NCBI GenBank assembly: GCA_965199555.1
Contig: CBDASJ010000012.1
Location: 196,499-260,498 of the forward strand
Origin: LMUY01 sp965199555
GTDB taxonomy: Bacteria > Pseudomonadota > Alphaproteobacteria > Acetobacterales > Acetobacteraceae
Direction of reading: 5' to 3'
Length of the DNA stretch: 64,000 nt
Below are positions 1 through 7,925 of the stretch, piece by piece. How positions within the stretch are numbered: position 1 is the stretch's first letter; each line of letters opens with the position of its first letter. The notes under the pieces were generated by a model. That model was not told the DNA's origin. It saw nothing but the letters and a program-made list of their open reading frames with translations, and made no database searches. Both the position numbers and the translations under genes were made by a program.

Positions 1-997
1 TGATCTTGCGCTCCAGATGGTCGCGCGGCTCGCCTTGCCGCCACATCTCGATCTCTTCCTCGCGCCGGCCGATCACCTCCTCGCGCCGCCAGCCCGTGGC
101 GGCGGTGAAGGCGGCGTTGACGTCCAGGATGCGCAGGCCGTCGAGGGCCAGCATCGTCATCGGGCAAGGCGCCATGTCGAAGGCCTTGGCGAAGCGTTGC
201 TCGCTTTGCCGCAGCGCGTCCTGCGCTTCCTGCCGGGCGTTGAGGTCGGCGAAGGTGAACAGCATGCAGGCCTCGTCGCCGATCTCCAGCGGCTGGCCGC
301 CCAGCAGCACGGTCCTTTCCCGCCCGTTCGGCAGCAGCAGGCACCCCTCCATCTGCGGGATGGTTTCCCCGGCGTGGAGGCGCTCCACCGCCAGGGCGCG
401 CTTTTCGGCACCGCGCAGGACGTCGATCTCGTGCATGGAATGGCCGATCAGGGCGGTCCGCTTGTAGCCGGTCAGTTCCAGGAAGCCGTGGTTGACCTTG
501 ACGAAGCGCATGTCCGCCAGCCGGGCGATGATCGCGGGGGCGGGGTTGGCGCCGAACGCCCGCTCGAACCGTTCCTCGGCGTTGAACCGCTCCGTTTCGT
601 CATCCAGGATGACCACGAAGCATTCGGACTGCTCATCCCCGTCGGCCAGGACCAAGGTGCGGACCTCGTGCACCCAGTGCCGCCCGTCGGAGCGGCGGGT
701 GACGTCGACCAGTTCCCGGTCGATCATCTCGCCTTCCAGCAGGCGGTGCATCGGGTAGTCGTCGGCGCGGAGCGGCTGGCCGCCGCGGCCGGTCAGCGCG
801 AACTGGCTGGCGTAGCCGGCGACCGTGCCGCCCAGATCCGCCAGCGTGGCGGCGCCATGCAGGGCCAGCGCCGTGTCGTCCGCCCAGCAGATCGTGCCGG
901 AGGGCTCGATAATGATCACGCCCTCCGTCAACCGGGCGATGATCTGTTGCAGGTTGCCCAGGCTGGCATTCCTGCCGGGTATGGCTTGTTCCGTCAC
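1..997 (-). CDS. Multi-PAS sensory protein, 3' end outside the window
   Basis: Reading leftwards from a GTG at 997, an open frame of at least 332 codons runs off the window edge, so the output domain is missing. Three PAS-like modules are visible: about residues 13-130 (GVIIIEPSG, then HWVHEVRTLVLADG), 138-250 (FGANPAPAIIARLADMRFV, then FLELTGYKR) and from about 265 (FDMAPCPMTMLALDGLRIL, then FTAATGWRREEVIGR). PAS repeats of this kind sense ligands or redox state and usually feed a histidine kinase, GGDEF/EAL or chemotaxis output; which one cannot be told here. The start lies 43 bp after the comM stop, so it may be the last gene of the deacetylase-comM-PAS operon. Confidence is high for PAS, none for the output. 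Confidence 0.8.
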   Translation of the reverse strand, partial: MTEQAIPGRNASLGNLQQIIARLTEGVIIIEPSGTICWADDTALALHGAATLADLGGTVAGYASQFALTGRGGQPLRADDYPMHRLLEGEMIDRELVDVTRRSDGRHWVHEVRTLVLADGDEQSECFVVILDDETERFNAEERFERAFGANPAPAIIARLADMRFVKVNHGFLELTGYKRTALIGHSMHEIDVLRGAEKRALAVERLHAGETIPQMEGCLLLPNGRERTVLLGGQPLEIGDEACMLFTFADLNARQEAQDALRQSEQRFAKAFDMAPCPMTMLALDGLRILDVNAAFTAATGWRREEVIGRREEEIEMWRQGEPRDHLERKI

Positions 998-1040
998 GTC
1001 ACTGCCTCCGCCCCGCCCTGCAGGCGCCACCCGGCCCGGA

Positions 1041-2528
1041 TCATGGCCGCCCCGGCACCCGGTGCCGGAACGCCAGCGCTTCCGCAATGTCGGCGCGCCG
1101 GATACGTTCTACCCGGGCCAGATCGGCGATCGTGCGCCCGACCCGCAGCACGCGGGTGAAGCCGCGGGCCGACAAACGGAGCTTTTCCGCCGCCTGTTCG
1201 GCGAAGCTGCGCGCATCCGGCTCCATGGCGATCCCGCCGCCGTCCGACTCCGCGTTCAGCGAACCACGCCCGTGTTGGATGTGCCGCGCGGCGGCGACCC
1301 GGGCCGCCACCGCGGCGCTCGGCTCCCCGGGCGGGGCGCGGCTGAGTTCGGCGGGTGCGATCGGCTGCACCTGCACCGTCATGTCGATGCGGTCCAGCAG
1401 CGGGCCGCTGATGCGGCTGAGGTACTCCTCGCCGCACCGGGGCGCCTTGCTGCATTCCCGCGCGGCGTCGCCGAGATGGCCGCAGCGGCAAGGGTTCATC
1501 GCCGCCACCAACTGGAATCGCGCCGGGTAGGTGACGTGGGCGGACGCGCGGGCGACGGTGGTGCGGCCGGTTTCCAGCGGCGTGCGCAGCGCTTCCAGGG
1601 CCGGGCGGGGAAACTCCGGCAACTCGTCCAGGAACAGAACGCCGCGATGCGCCAGGCTCACCTCGCCAGGCTTTGCCCGTTGGCCTCCGCCGGTCAAAGC
1701 CGCCGGGCTGGCGGAATGATGCGGCTCCCGATACGGCGGGCGCTTCACCATCAATCCGCCCATCAGCAGCCCGGCAACGGAATGGATGGTGCTGACCTGC
1801 AACGCTTCGGCCGGGGTCAGGTCCGGCAGCAGGCCGGGCAGGCGGCTGGCCAGCATGGACTTGCCGGCGCCCGGTGGGCCGATCAGCAGTAAATTGTGGC
1901 CGCCAGCCGCCGCGACCTCGATCGCGCGCTTGGCGGCTTCCATGCCCTTCACCTCGGCCAAATCGGGGCCGGCCGCCGCCTCTGCCACGCCCGCCGGCGC
2001 GGGTGGGGTCATCACCTGCGTGCCGCGGAAATGGTTCACCGCGCACAGCAGGTCTGGCAGGGCGAGCACCTCCACCTGGCCGGCCCAGGCCGCCTCGCCG
2101 CCTTGCGATGCCGGGCAGATCAGGCCCAGGCCGCGGCTGGACGCGCCGATCGCCGCCGGCAGCACGCCCGTCACCGGGTTCAGCGTGCCGTCCAGCGACA
2201 ACTCGCCGAGCGCGGCGAACCCCGCCAGATCCTCCCGCGGCAGCACGTCCATCGCGGCCAGCACGCAGAGCGCGATCGGCAGGTCGAAATGGCTGCCTTC
2301 CTTCAGCAGGTCGGCCGGGGCCAGGTTGATCAGCACCCGGCGCGGCGGCAAGGCCAGGCCCATCGCCGTCAACGCCGCGCGCACCCGCTCCCGCGCCTCG
2401 CCCACTGCCTTGTCCGGCAGGCCCACCACCAAGAAGGCCGGCAAGCCGCTGGACACCTGGACCTGCACCTCCACCGGCACCGCCTCAATCCCGGAAAAGG
2501 CGAAGGATTGAACGCGGGCGATGCTCAT
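1041..2528 (-). CDS. comM: ComM/YifB-type Mg-chelatase-like AAA+ ATPase
   Basis: The 495-residue protein has the full YifB/ComM layout: an N-terminal ChlI-type fold (1-170), a Walker A GPPGAGKS at 217-224, a Walker B VLFLDELPEF near 297-306, a CRCG cysteine motif after it, and a C-terminal Mg-chelatase helical domain. In naturally competent bacteria ComM is a hexameric branch-migration helicase that extends recombination of incoming DNA; the protein is also common in non-competent bacteria. The ATG overlaps the stop of the upstream deacetylase gene by 4 bp (ATGA), suggesting translational coupling. Confidence 0.93.
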   Translation of the reverse strand: MSIARVQSFAFSGIEAVPVEVQVQVSSGLPAFLVVGLPDKAVGEARERVRAALTAMGLALPPRRVLINLAPADLLKEGSHFDLPIALCVLAAMDVLPREDLAGFAALGELSLDGTLNPVTGVLPAAIGASSRGLGLICPASQGGEAAWAGQVEVLALPDLLCAVNHFRGTQVMTPPAPAGVAEAAAGPDLAEVKGMEAAKRAIEVAAAGGHNLLLIGPPGAGKSMLASRLPGLLPDLTPAEALQVSTIHSVAGLLMGGLMVKRPPYREPHHSASPAALTGGGQRAKPGEVSLAHRGVLFLDELPEFPRPALEALRTPLETGRTTVARASAHVTYPARFQLVAAMNPCRCGHLGDAARECSKAPRCGEEYLSRISGPLLDRIDMTVQVQPIAPAELSRAPPGEPSAAVAARVAAARHIQHGRGSLNAESDGGGIAMEPDARSFAEQAAEKLRLSARGFTRVLRVGRTIADLARVERIRRADIAEALAFRHRVPGRP

Positions 2529-3556
2529 CCGCAGAAGGCGGTCAGGAACGTTTCCAGCAGGGAGCCGAGCCGGTCGACGTCGTAGCCGCCTTCCTGGATG
2601 AAGGTGGCGGGCAGTGCCAGCCGGCCGATGGCGGCGCCGGCGCGGGCGAACCCGCTGGCGGACACCGAAAGGAAGTTCAGCGGCTCGTCGCGCGACGCGT
2701 CGAACCCCAGCGACACTACCAGCGCGTCGGCGCCGAACCGCTCGATCACGCGCAGGGCCGCGTCCAGTGCGGCCAGCCAGCCGAGGTCCCCCGTGCCGGC
2801 GGCCAGCGGGAAGTTGCGGTTGAAGCCGGCGCCGGCGCCGCCCCCCAGCTCATCGGCATGGCCGACATACCACGGGTAATAGCCGGATGGGTCGCCGTGC
2901 ACCGAGGTGAACAGCACGTCGTCCCGCGTCCAGAAGATGCCCTGCGTGCCGTTGCCGTGATGGCTGTCGATGTCCAGCACCGCCACCCGCCGTGCGCCGT
3001 GCTCCATCAGCCGCTGCACCGCGATCGCCGCGTTGTTCAGGTAGCAATGGCCGCCCGCCCGCGCGGCATAGGCATGGTGCCCCGGTGGCCGGCACAGCGC
3101 GTAGCTGTCGTGGTTGCGGGCTGTGTCGTCCGCGGCGGCCAGCGCGCAGGCGGCGGCGGCGTGGATCGATTCCCAGCTCCCCGGCCCGATGGGGCAGGCG
3201 GTGTCGGCGGAGTACCAGCCGGCGCGGGCGATCACCGAGTCGGACGGCCGCGCCGTGGTGGCCAGCATTTCCGGCGCCGGGTGCATGTTGGCGACCACCT
3301 CCTGCCCGGCATCCGGCATCGCCGCCCATTCCGCCGCCGCGTTGGCCAGCCAGTCCAGATAGGGCGCCGGATGAACCGCCTCGATCGCGGCGCGCTCGGC
3401 CGGCGGGGGCGTCGTCACCTCCAGCCCCATCGCCTTGCACCCTTCCAGCAGGGACAGGGCACGGGCCGGCACCTCGAAATGGCTGCGGACCTGACCGCGC
3501 TGCAGAAAGAATTTCGGTGCATGGGATAGCTGCGCCGGGTCCCAGAATGCCTTCAA
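2525..3556 (-). CDS. Histone deacetylase-family (class II-like) zinc deacetylase
   Basis: This is a bacterial member of the arginase/deacetylase fold, which removes acetyl groups from small amines such as acetylpolyamines or from lysines. Counting from the TTG at 3556, the zinc and catalytic motifs are PPGHH (157-161), GGHCYLNN (168-175) and DIDSHHGNG (195-203), with a late EGGYD glycine-rich loop near the C-terminus. I chose the TTG (343 residues) because GGAGG lies 8 nt upstream; the same frame extends to 3790 but would overlap the divergent SBP gene and adds only low-complexity residues. The stop overlaps comM by 4 bp. The substrate is not predictable. Confidence 0.85.
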   Translation of the reverse strand: MKAFWDPAQLSHAPKFFLQRGQVRSHFEVPARALSLLEGCKAMGLEVTTPPPAERAAIEAVHPAPYLDWLANAAAEWAAMPDAGQEVVANMHPAPEMLATTARPSDSVIARAGWYSADTACPIGPGSWESIHAAAACALAAADDTARNHDSYALCRPPGHHAYAARAGGHCYLNNAAIAVQRLMEHGARRVAVLDIDSHHGNGTQGIFWTRDDVLFTSVHGDPSGYYPWYVGHADELGGGAGAGFNRNFPLAAGTGDLGWLAALDAALRVIERFGADALVVSLGFDASRDEPLNFLSVSASGFARAGAAIGRLALPATFIQEGGYDVDRLGSLLETFLTAFCG

Positions 3557-3629
3557 CCAGTGGTCCTCCGTTCTGCACCGGAGGCTAGTGCGTTTCGCCA
3601 CGCCCCGAAACGGGCTAGCGTCCGCGGCA

Positions 3630-5075
3630 ATGAGACTGCCCCGACGTGCGCTGCTGTTGGCCGCCGGCGCCGCGTCGCTCCCGGCACGCGCCGCCGGCTC
3701 CATGCACCTCGTCTGCCCCTTGCTGGCGGAGCCGGAGCGGTTGATCCCCGGCCTGTCGGACCGGCTGGAAACCCGGCTGGTCGGCAGCAAGATCTATGGC
3801 GGGCTGTGCCGCTTCGACGGCCATGGCGTGCCCCAGCCCGAACTGGCGGCAGGCTGGGACATCTCGGCGGACGGGCTGACCTACGTTTTCCACCTGCGGC
3901 CGGGCCTGGTGTGGCACGACAGCGGCGCGTTGACGGCGGACGACGTGGTGTTTTCCATCGACCGCTTCCACCGCCAACTGCAACCCCGGCTCGGGCTGGG
4001 CCGCGTGACCGCCGTGCGGGCGGCGGATGCGCGAACCGTGGTGATGACCCTGGCCGCGCCGTTCGAGCCGTTCCTGCGGCAGATGGATGCGGGGTCCGCG
4101 CCGATCGTGCCGCAGCACGTGCATGACCGGCCGGGCTTTGCCGTCGACCCGCGGGAGGTTTTGCCGGTTGGCACCGGGCCGTTCTGGATGGGGGAACGCT
4201 GGCGGCTGATCCGGTTCGCGTGGTTCGCGGGGGAGAAGCCGCCGCTTGCGGAAATCGCCTGCCCCGTCATACCCGATCCGGCGGCCTGGACGGCGCTGGG
4301 GGACCGGCGCGACATCCTGCTGGTCGGCGACGCCGCGGCCGCGGCGGTGCAAGGAGGCGGGCCGCCCCGCCCGGCGCTGGCCGTGGGCAGCCAGCCGTCC
4401 GGGACCATCGTCGGGCTGCGGCTGAACCAGGCCAGCCCGCCGCTGGACGATGTGCGCGTCCGGGCGGGGCTGGCCTGCGCCATCGACCGCGCGGCCATCC
4501 TGCGGGATTTGTGGTCGGGGCAAGGCCGGGTGGCGACAAGCCCGGGGGGCGATGCCGCGGCGGGCCTGCCGGAGTACGATCCGCGCCAGGCATCCAGTTA
4601 CTTCACCGCGGCGGGCTTGCGGCCGGACGCAAGCGGCGTGCGGCTGCGGCTATCCTGCCTGGTGCTGCCGGGCGCCCGGTGGCAGCGCTTGGCGGCCCGA
4701 ATGCGCCTCATGCTCGACCATGTCGGCGTGGAACTGACGGCGGACACCGTGGCCGAGGCGGAGTGGACCAGCCGTGTCGCCGCCGGTGCCTATCAGGCGG
4801 CGGGGTTCCAACTGCTGCAAACCGGCGATCCGTGGCTGGACCTTGCCGCCTACCAGGCGGACGTCCCGGCTTTGGCGGCGCTTCTGGCCAGCACCGACCG
4901 GCCGGGCGCGCTGGCGGAGGCGCAGGCGATGCTGGTTCGCCAGGCGCCCCGGCTGTGGCTGGTGGAACCGGCGGTGGCCGTGGTGCGGGACCGCCGGTTG
5001 AGCCTGCCGGATGGCGTGTTCAGCAGCTTCGCCACGGCACGCGTGTCATGCGACCCCGACGAGCCAGCCCCTTGA
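3630..5075 (+). CDS. Family 5 extracellular solute-binding protein (peptide/nickel type)
   Basis: This 481-residue periplasmic binding protein belongs to the DppA/OppA family, which hands oligopeptides or similar solutes to an ABC permease. Residues 1-21 form a signal peptide (RLPRRALLLAAGAASLPARA) with twin arginines. The body shows the family pattern ELAAGWDISADGLTYVFHLR and DVVFSIDRF. An upstream in-frame start at 3588 is less likely because it would put 14 residues before the signal. No permease or ATPase gene is adjacent. The downstream partner was probably the M81 hydrolase gene at 9440, now separated by a 4.35 kb insertion beginning at this gene's stop codon. Confidence 0.88.
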   Translation: MRLPRRALLLAAGAASLPARAAGSMHLVCPLLAEPERLIPGLSDRLETRLVGSKIYGGLCRFDGHGVPQPELAAGWDISADGLTYVFHLRPGLVWHDSGALTADDVVFSIDRFHRQLQPRLGLGRVTAVRAADARTVVMTLAAPFEPFLRQMDAGSAPIVPQHVHDRPGFAVDPREVLPVGTGPFWMGERWRLIRFAWFAGEKPPLAEIACPVIPDPAAWTALGDRRDILLVGDAAAAAVQGGGPPRPALAVGSQPSGTIVGLRLNQASPPLDDVRVRAGLACAIDRAAILRDLWSGQGRVATSPGGDAAAGLPEYDPRQASSYFTAAGLRPDASGVRLRLSCLVLPGARWQRLAARMRLMLDHVGVELTADTVAEAEWTSRVAAGAYQAAGFQLLQTGDPWLDLAAYQADVPALAALLASTDRPGALAEAQAMLVRQAPRLWLVEPAVAVVRDRRLSLPDGVFSSFATARVSCDPDEPAP

Positions 5076-5092
5076 GTGACTGTTTCATAAGT
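5075..5092 (+). repeat. Left terminal inverted repeat of the insertion cassette
   Basis: AGTGACTGTTTCATAAGT; a perfect inverted match to 9409-9426. The first A is the last base of the SBP stop codon TGA. Confidence 0.9.
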
Positions 5093-5165
5093 ATTGAGAA
5101 AACGCCATAAAGGTAAACTATATCAGTGGGTTAGGCGCACTGCCTGCCTTTGTGGAGTTTACTCA

Positions 5166-5369
5166 GTGAGCAATACAATGATAATCACAATGAACGCTGA
5201 TGTTCAAAAGGTCGCAGAATTTTTACAGCAGAATTTCGAGGCTAGAGAACTTCAGAGAATTGTTAGCGGCTTAGCCGCGATAGCTCCACTTCTTTGGGGG
5301 TGGTCCACGGAGCCAAGCGTTTTGGATAATGTTCTAAAGCTCCGTGGCAAACCTATTGAAGTGGGCTAG
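5166..5369 (+). CDS. Small helical hypothetical protein (67 aa)
   Basis: I do not recognise this gene. A GTG start has GGAG 8 nt upstream; the frame opens earlier (5094) but without a ribosome site. The product is predicted mostly helical: an amphipathic stretch DVQKVAEFLQQNFEARELQ, a hydrophobic stretch IVSGLAAIAPLLWGW, then a short tail. There is no signal peptide. Base composition is AT-rich like the rest of the cassette. It lies just inside the left repeat and converges on the minus-strand zinc-ribbon gene, overlapping it by 4 bp. The helical pattern faintly recalls small effector-associated helical domains, but that is speculation. Confidence 0.5.
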   Translation: MSNTMIITMNADVQKVAEFLQQNFEARELQRIVSGLAAIAPLLWGWSTEPSVLDNVLKLRGKPIEVG

Positions 5370-5614
5370 TCACCTGCATGTTGAGCAAACACTACGAGCT
5401 TCCAACTAGTCTTTCCGACTTTGCCATTGGGGTGATGGTCTTTGCATTCTCGCGTCGGAGGTAATGTTCTAGCTTCTTCAGCAACAACTTCGACACCACA
5501 CTGTTGGCACTTGTAAATACCGGACAGATCCGGTGTGTCACCGGGTTTGAAAATCTTATCAAACGCCGCATCGATTTTTTGAGAAACTAACTTTGAATCC
5601 TGATACAGAGCCAT
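5366..5614 (-). CDS. Small zinc-ribbon protein (82 aa)
   Basis: From the ATG at 5614, which has a strong AGGAGGG ribosome site, the protein shows a Cys-x2-Cys knuckle (C36, C39, in YKCQQCGVEV) and a second ligand pair around C57 and H60/H61, after the LPPTREC segment. This resembles small single zinc-ribbon proteins of the form GIY-x-C-x2-CG. The N-terminal 25 residues look helical. No catalytic domain is present, so a nucleic-acid or protein-binding role is likely but not shown. It follows the DUF3892 gene by 8 bp on the same strand and is probably co-transcribed with it. Confidence 0.65.
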   Translation of the reverse strand: MALYQDSKLVSQKIDAAFDKIFKPGDTPDLSGIYKCQQCGVEVVAEEARTLPPTRECKDHHPNGKVGKTSWKLVVFAQHAGD

Positions 5615-5622
5615 TTTCCCTC

Positions 5623-5907
5623 CTACGAGCAATCGGGCAGTGAAAGTAGGTTGTTGGGTTTATAATCGTCTGGCGAAGTCGTCAGATAGGGCTTTCGTCC
5701 CGCCGGAGTCGCTACTCGGACGTTAGCTCGCCTATTATTTTCCATGGTGTAATACGTGTGAGTGCCTCGTTGTAACTGTACTATGGCAATAGGCTCGGCT
5801 TCTTGCCAACTGCCCAAGATGGTCTGTCCACCACCTATATGGGTGATATTTTCTCGCATTAGAGCATTTGAAACCTTGATGCATTGTACTTGACGGTCAA
5901 TAGGCAT
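5623..5907 (-). CDS. DUF3892-like small protein (94 aa)
   Basis: The pattern ITHIGGG, then W-x-EAEPIAIVQL-x-RGTHTYYTM, RANVRVAT, and a C-terminal DDYKPNNLLSLPDC matches the DUF3892 family as I know it: small all-beta proteins that often end in NLLSLPxC. No function is established for the family. The ATG at 5907 has only a weak GAGG upstream; an internal ATG at residue 17 (MRENITHIGG) is an alternative. It heads a two-gene minus-strand unit with the zinc-ribbon gene inside the low-GC cassette. Confidence 0.7.
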   Translation of the reverse strand: MPIDRQVQCIKVSNALMRENITHIGGGQTILGSWQEAEPIAIVQLQRGTHTYYTMENNRRANVRVATPAGRKPYLTTSPDDYKPNNLLSLPDCS

Positions 5908-6248
5908 GGCTTGAGCCTCGCTAGCTAGATGTAGTGCCCAAGCAACCCTTGACCTGCTGTATCCAGGTGCCCAAACTCGGGGCGAGTGCGTAGACTTACC
6001 GAAGGCAGCTTGGGCCGACTTTACGGACTACCATGGGTTGGGCTGCAACCCGACTCCATTGACGGTCACCTAGAACACTACATGCACCTCAAAACTCTGC
6101 AAGCGCCATGTAGTGCTCAGGCCGCAAGGCCACGCTAGATATGGGGTCGTGACCGGCGCAAGCCCATTTAACACTTGACTGTCGATTCGCACGCATCTTT
6201 TCCACAGAAAGCTGTGGATAACTCTAAATGATATTGCAGGAGCACATT
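5908..6248. other. Non-coding stretch with short repeats
   Basis: No convincing gene is seen in these 341 bases. A minus-strand frame at 6070-6324 lacks a ribosome site and family signal. The stretch holds a 9-bp inverted repeat, CACTACATG (6076-6084) and CATGTAGTG (6107-6115), and the motif ATGTAGTGC occurs at 5929-5937 and again at 6108-6116. It must contain promoters for the outward-facing genes at 5907 (minus) and 6249 (plus), but I see no clear consensus boxes. Confidence 0.4.
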
Positions 6249-6830
6249 GTGCCTGATGAGAAACTCGCGTTACCCGACTTGAATATAAAGTCGGGAGATC
6301 TTGGCTACGTCGACGCGTTCTCAATAGATGTAATTTACGAGTTGAGCAAAGAAAGCCTTAAGTCGCAACTTGATGGCGCGAGGCAAATAATTGTTCGTTG
6401 TGGAACAATTTTGACTCAATCAATTAGTTTGGCAAGCGCGTCAACGGCGGGTATATTCTACGCCTTCTCAGATGATAAGCTTGTTGAGAACTTAGGATTT
6501 AATGTCGTTTTAGGATCTTCTTTCACGGCTTTAGTCTTGTGGATCATATCTGCAATTTATGCAGCCATCGGGATACGCGCCACAGGGCTCAGCGCAGTTG
6601 GGATCGACATTACCGAAGCATTTAAACCCAACGTACTTTCTCGGGACGCTCGTGCAACTAAACTTTGGGCTATAACCACCTTAGCCGGGTCGCATTCCAA
6701 AGGCGATGAAGCAAGCACAAGGCTAGCAGCTATTCTGAACAGAGCAGTTACTTTAAGCGTGGCCGCACCAATCGCAGCTGTAATGATGGGTGCGGCCCTG
6801 TACTTCACTGCTTATTTTCGTTTAGCTTGA
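6249..6830 (+). CDS. Predicted inner-membrane protein with three membrane segments (193 aa)
   Basis: I do not recognise the family. The GTG at 6249 is preferred because CAGGAG lies 6 nt upstream; an in-frame ATG at 6228 has none. Three hydrophobic segments are visible, counted from the GTG start: about residues 45-71 (starting IIVRCGTILTQ), 82-105 (NVVLGSSFTALVLWIISAIY) and 167-190 (AVTLSVAAPIAAVMMGAALY). Between the second and third lies a soluble stretch with a putative helix (RATKLWAITTLAGSHSKGDEA). Base composition is AT-rich, unlike the chromosome. Its last 26 bases overlap, on the other strand, the small gene ending at 6805. A membrane effector or immunity role would fit but is not shown. 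Confidence 0.65.
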   Translation: MPDEKLALPDLNIKSGDLGYVDAFSIDVIYELSKESLKSQLDGARQIIVRCGTILTQSISLASASTAGIFYAFSDDKLVENLGFNVVLGSSFTALVLWIISAIYAAIGIRATGLSAVGIDITEAFKPNVLSRDARATKLWAITTLAGSHSKGDEASTRLAAILNRAVTLSVAAPIAAVMMGAALYFTAYFRLA

Positions 6831-6969
6831 TCTGACCCTTCTTTATCTCAGGCAACTGATGATCGTTAACCACATATGGGCGGCCTTGAACGGCAACGGT
6901 CACTGGTGGAAGTGGCTTAGGTGCGGGCTGAGGTGGAGAGATAGGAGGTTCAGCTTTCTTGTCTGTCAT
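6805..6969 (-). CDS. Small proline-rich hypothetical protein (54 aa)
   Basis: A short frame with a good ribosome site (GAGGAG 6 nt before the ATG at 6969) encodes a 54-residue product. The first 22 residues are basic and proline-rich (KKAEPPISPPQPAPKPLPP), followed by a more ordered half containing VAVQGRPYVVNDHQLPEI and a lysine-rich end. No family is recognised. Its 3' end overlaps the 3' end of the opposite-strand membrane protein gene by 26 bp. AT-rich codon use and the clear ribosome site argue that it is real. Confidence 0.5.
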   Translation of the reverse strand: MTDKKAEPPISPPQPAPKPLPPVTVAVQGRPYVVNDHQLPEIKKGQIKLNENKQ

Positions 6970-6996
6970 TTACGCTCCTCAAATTTAGAGTTCTAA

Positions 6997-7925
6997 GAGT
7001 CGATCCAAGATCATGTTGTTTTCTGACATAGGCGTCGGAGCATCAGCCTGATTGACGCCCAACGCAGGAAAGCGAGGGCGTTACGGTTCAGGCACTCCCA
7101 ATCCTTGGCCAAGCGTCGGCAGCGGTTCAGCCAGGCGATCGTGCGTTCGACGATCCAGCGTTTTGGCAGCACGACGAAGCGAGCGACGTCGGATCGCTTG
7201 ACGATCTCGATGTTGACCTGGCTGCAGACGTGGGCCAACCCGTCCTGAAAGCGTGGTCCCTGGTAGCCACCGTCGGCATAGAGCTTGAGCAGGAACGGGT
7301 AGAGCCCGAACAACGAGGCCATCAGCAGCACACCGCCATCACGGTCTTGGATGTCGGCGGCATGTACGATCGCTTGCATCAGCAAGCCTTGCGTATCGAC
7401 AAGGACGTGGCGCTTCTTGCCTTTGATTTTCTTGCCCGCATCAAAGCCGGGCGGGTCCGAAATCCCCCTTTTTCCGCGCTCTTGACACTTTGACTGTCGA
7501 TAATGGCCGCAGTCGGGCTCGCTTGGCGCCCTGCCTGCTCGCGGCAGGCGACGTAAAGCGCGTGGTGCAGCCGGTCGAGCGTGCCGTCGTGCTCCCAACG
7601 CTTGAAGTAAAAGTTAACCGTGCTGCGCGGCGGCAGGTCCTTGGGGATCGCGGCCCACTGGCACCCGGTGCTCAGCACATACATCAGCCCGTTGACTATC
7701 TCGCGCACATCCACCGTCCGCTTGTTGCCACCCCGCTTGGCGCGAGGGATCAGCGGCTTGGTCAGCGACCACTCGGCATCCGTCAGGTCGCTTGGATATC
7801 GCAACCTACTACGGTCATACCGACCGCGGTTCTCAACCGTCCACATTCCACTACCCTCGCGACTCGACGCAAAGCGATGGAATCACAACCGACTCACCAG
7901 ACTCAACATGATCTTGGATCGACAC
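6997..7925 (-). mobile_element. IS5-family (IS427-like) insertion sequence (IS-a)
   Basis: The ends are well defined: 22-bp inverted repeats starting GAGTCGATCCAAGATC at 6997-7018 and ending GATCTTGGATCGACAC at 7904-7925, with one mismatch. The repeats are flanked by a TAA duplication (6994-6996 and 7926-7928), as expected for the TNA targets of the IS427 group. The 929-bp element holds one transposase read in two frames. It landed precisely at the stop codon of the IS-b transposase and regenerated it, so it is the younger insertion. Confidence 0.88.
7011..7846 (-). CDS. IS427-type IS5-family transposase in two overlapping frames
   Basis: The N-terminal part (7379-7846) gives the DUF4096-like domain (RYPSDLTDAEWSLTKPLIP) and the first catalytic Asp region (AAIIDSQSVKSAEKGG). 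The C-terminal part, in the -1 frame to 7011, gives DAGKKIKGKKRHVLVDT, the second Asp (LYADGGYQGP) and the catalytic Glu region (WIVERTIAWLNR). The frames join at a slippery run, AAAAAGGGGG on the coding strand (7464-7473). Programmed -1 frameshifting is known in this IS group and would produce the full DDE enzyme; a simple inactivating mutation is the alternative. One residue appears lost after KRSD-VA compared with relatives. Confidence 0.8.

Noticed and set aside
6070..6324. An 84-codon minus-strand frame in the cassette
   Set aside because: No ribosome site, and it overlaps the start of the membrane protein gene, which has better signals.
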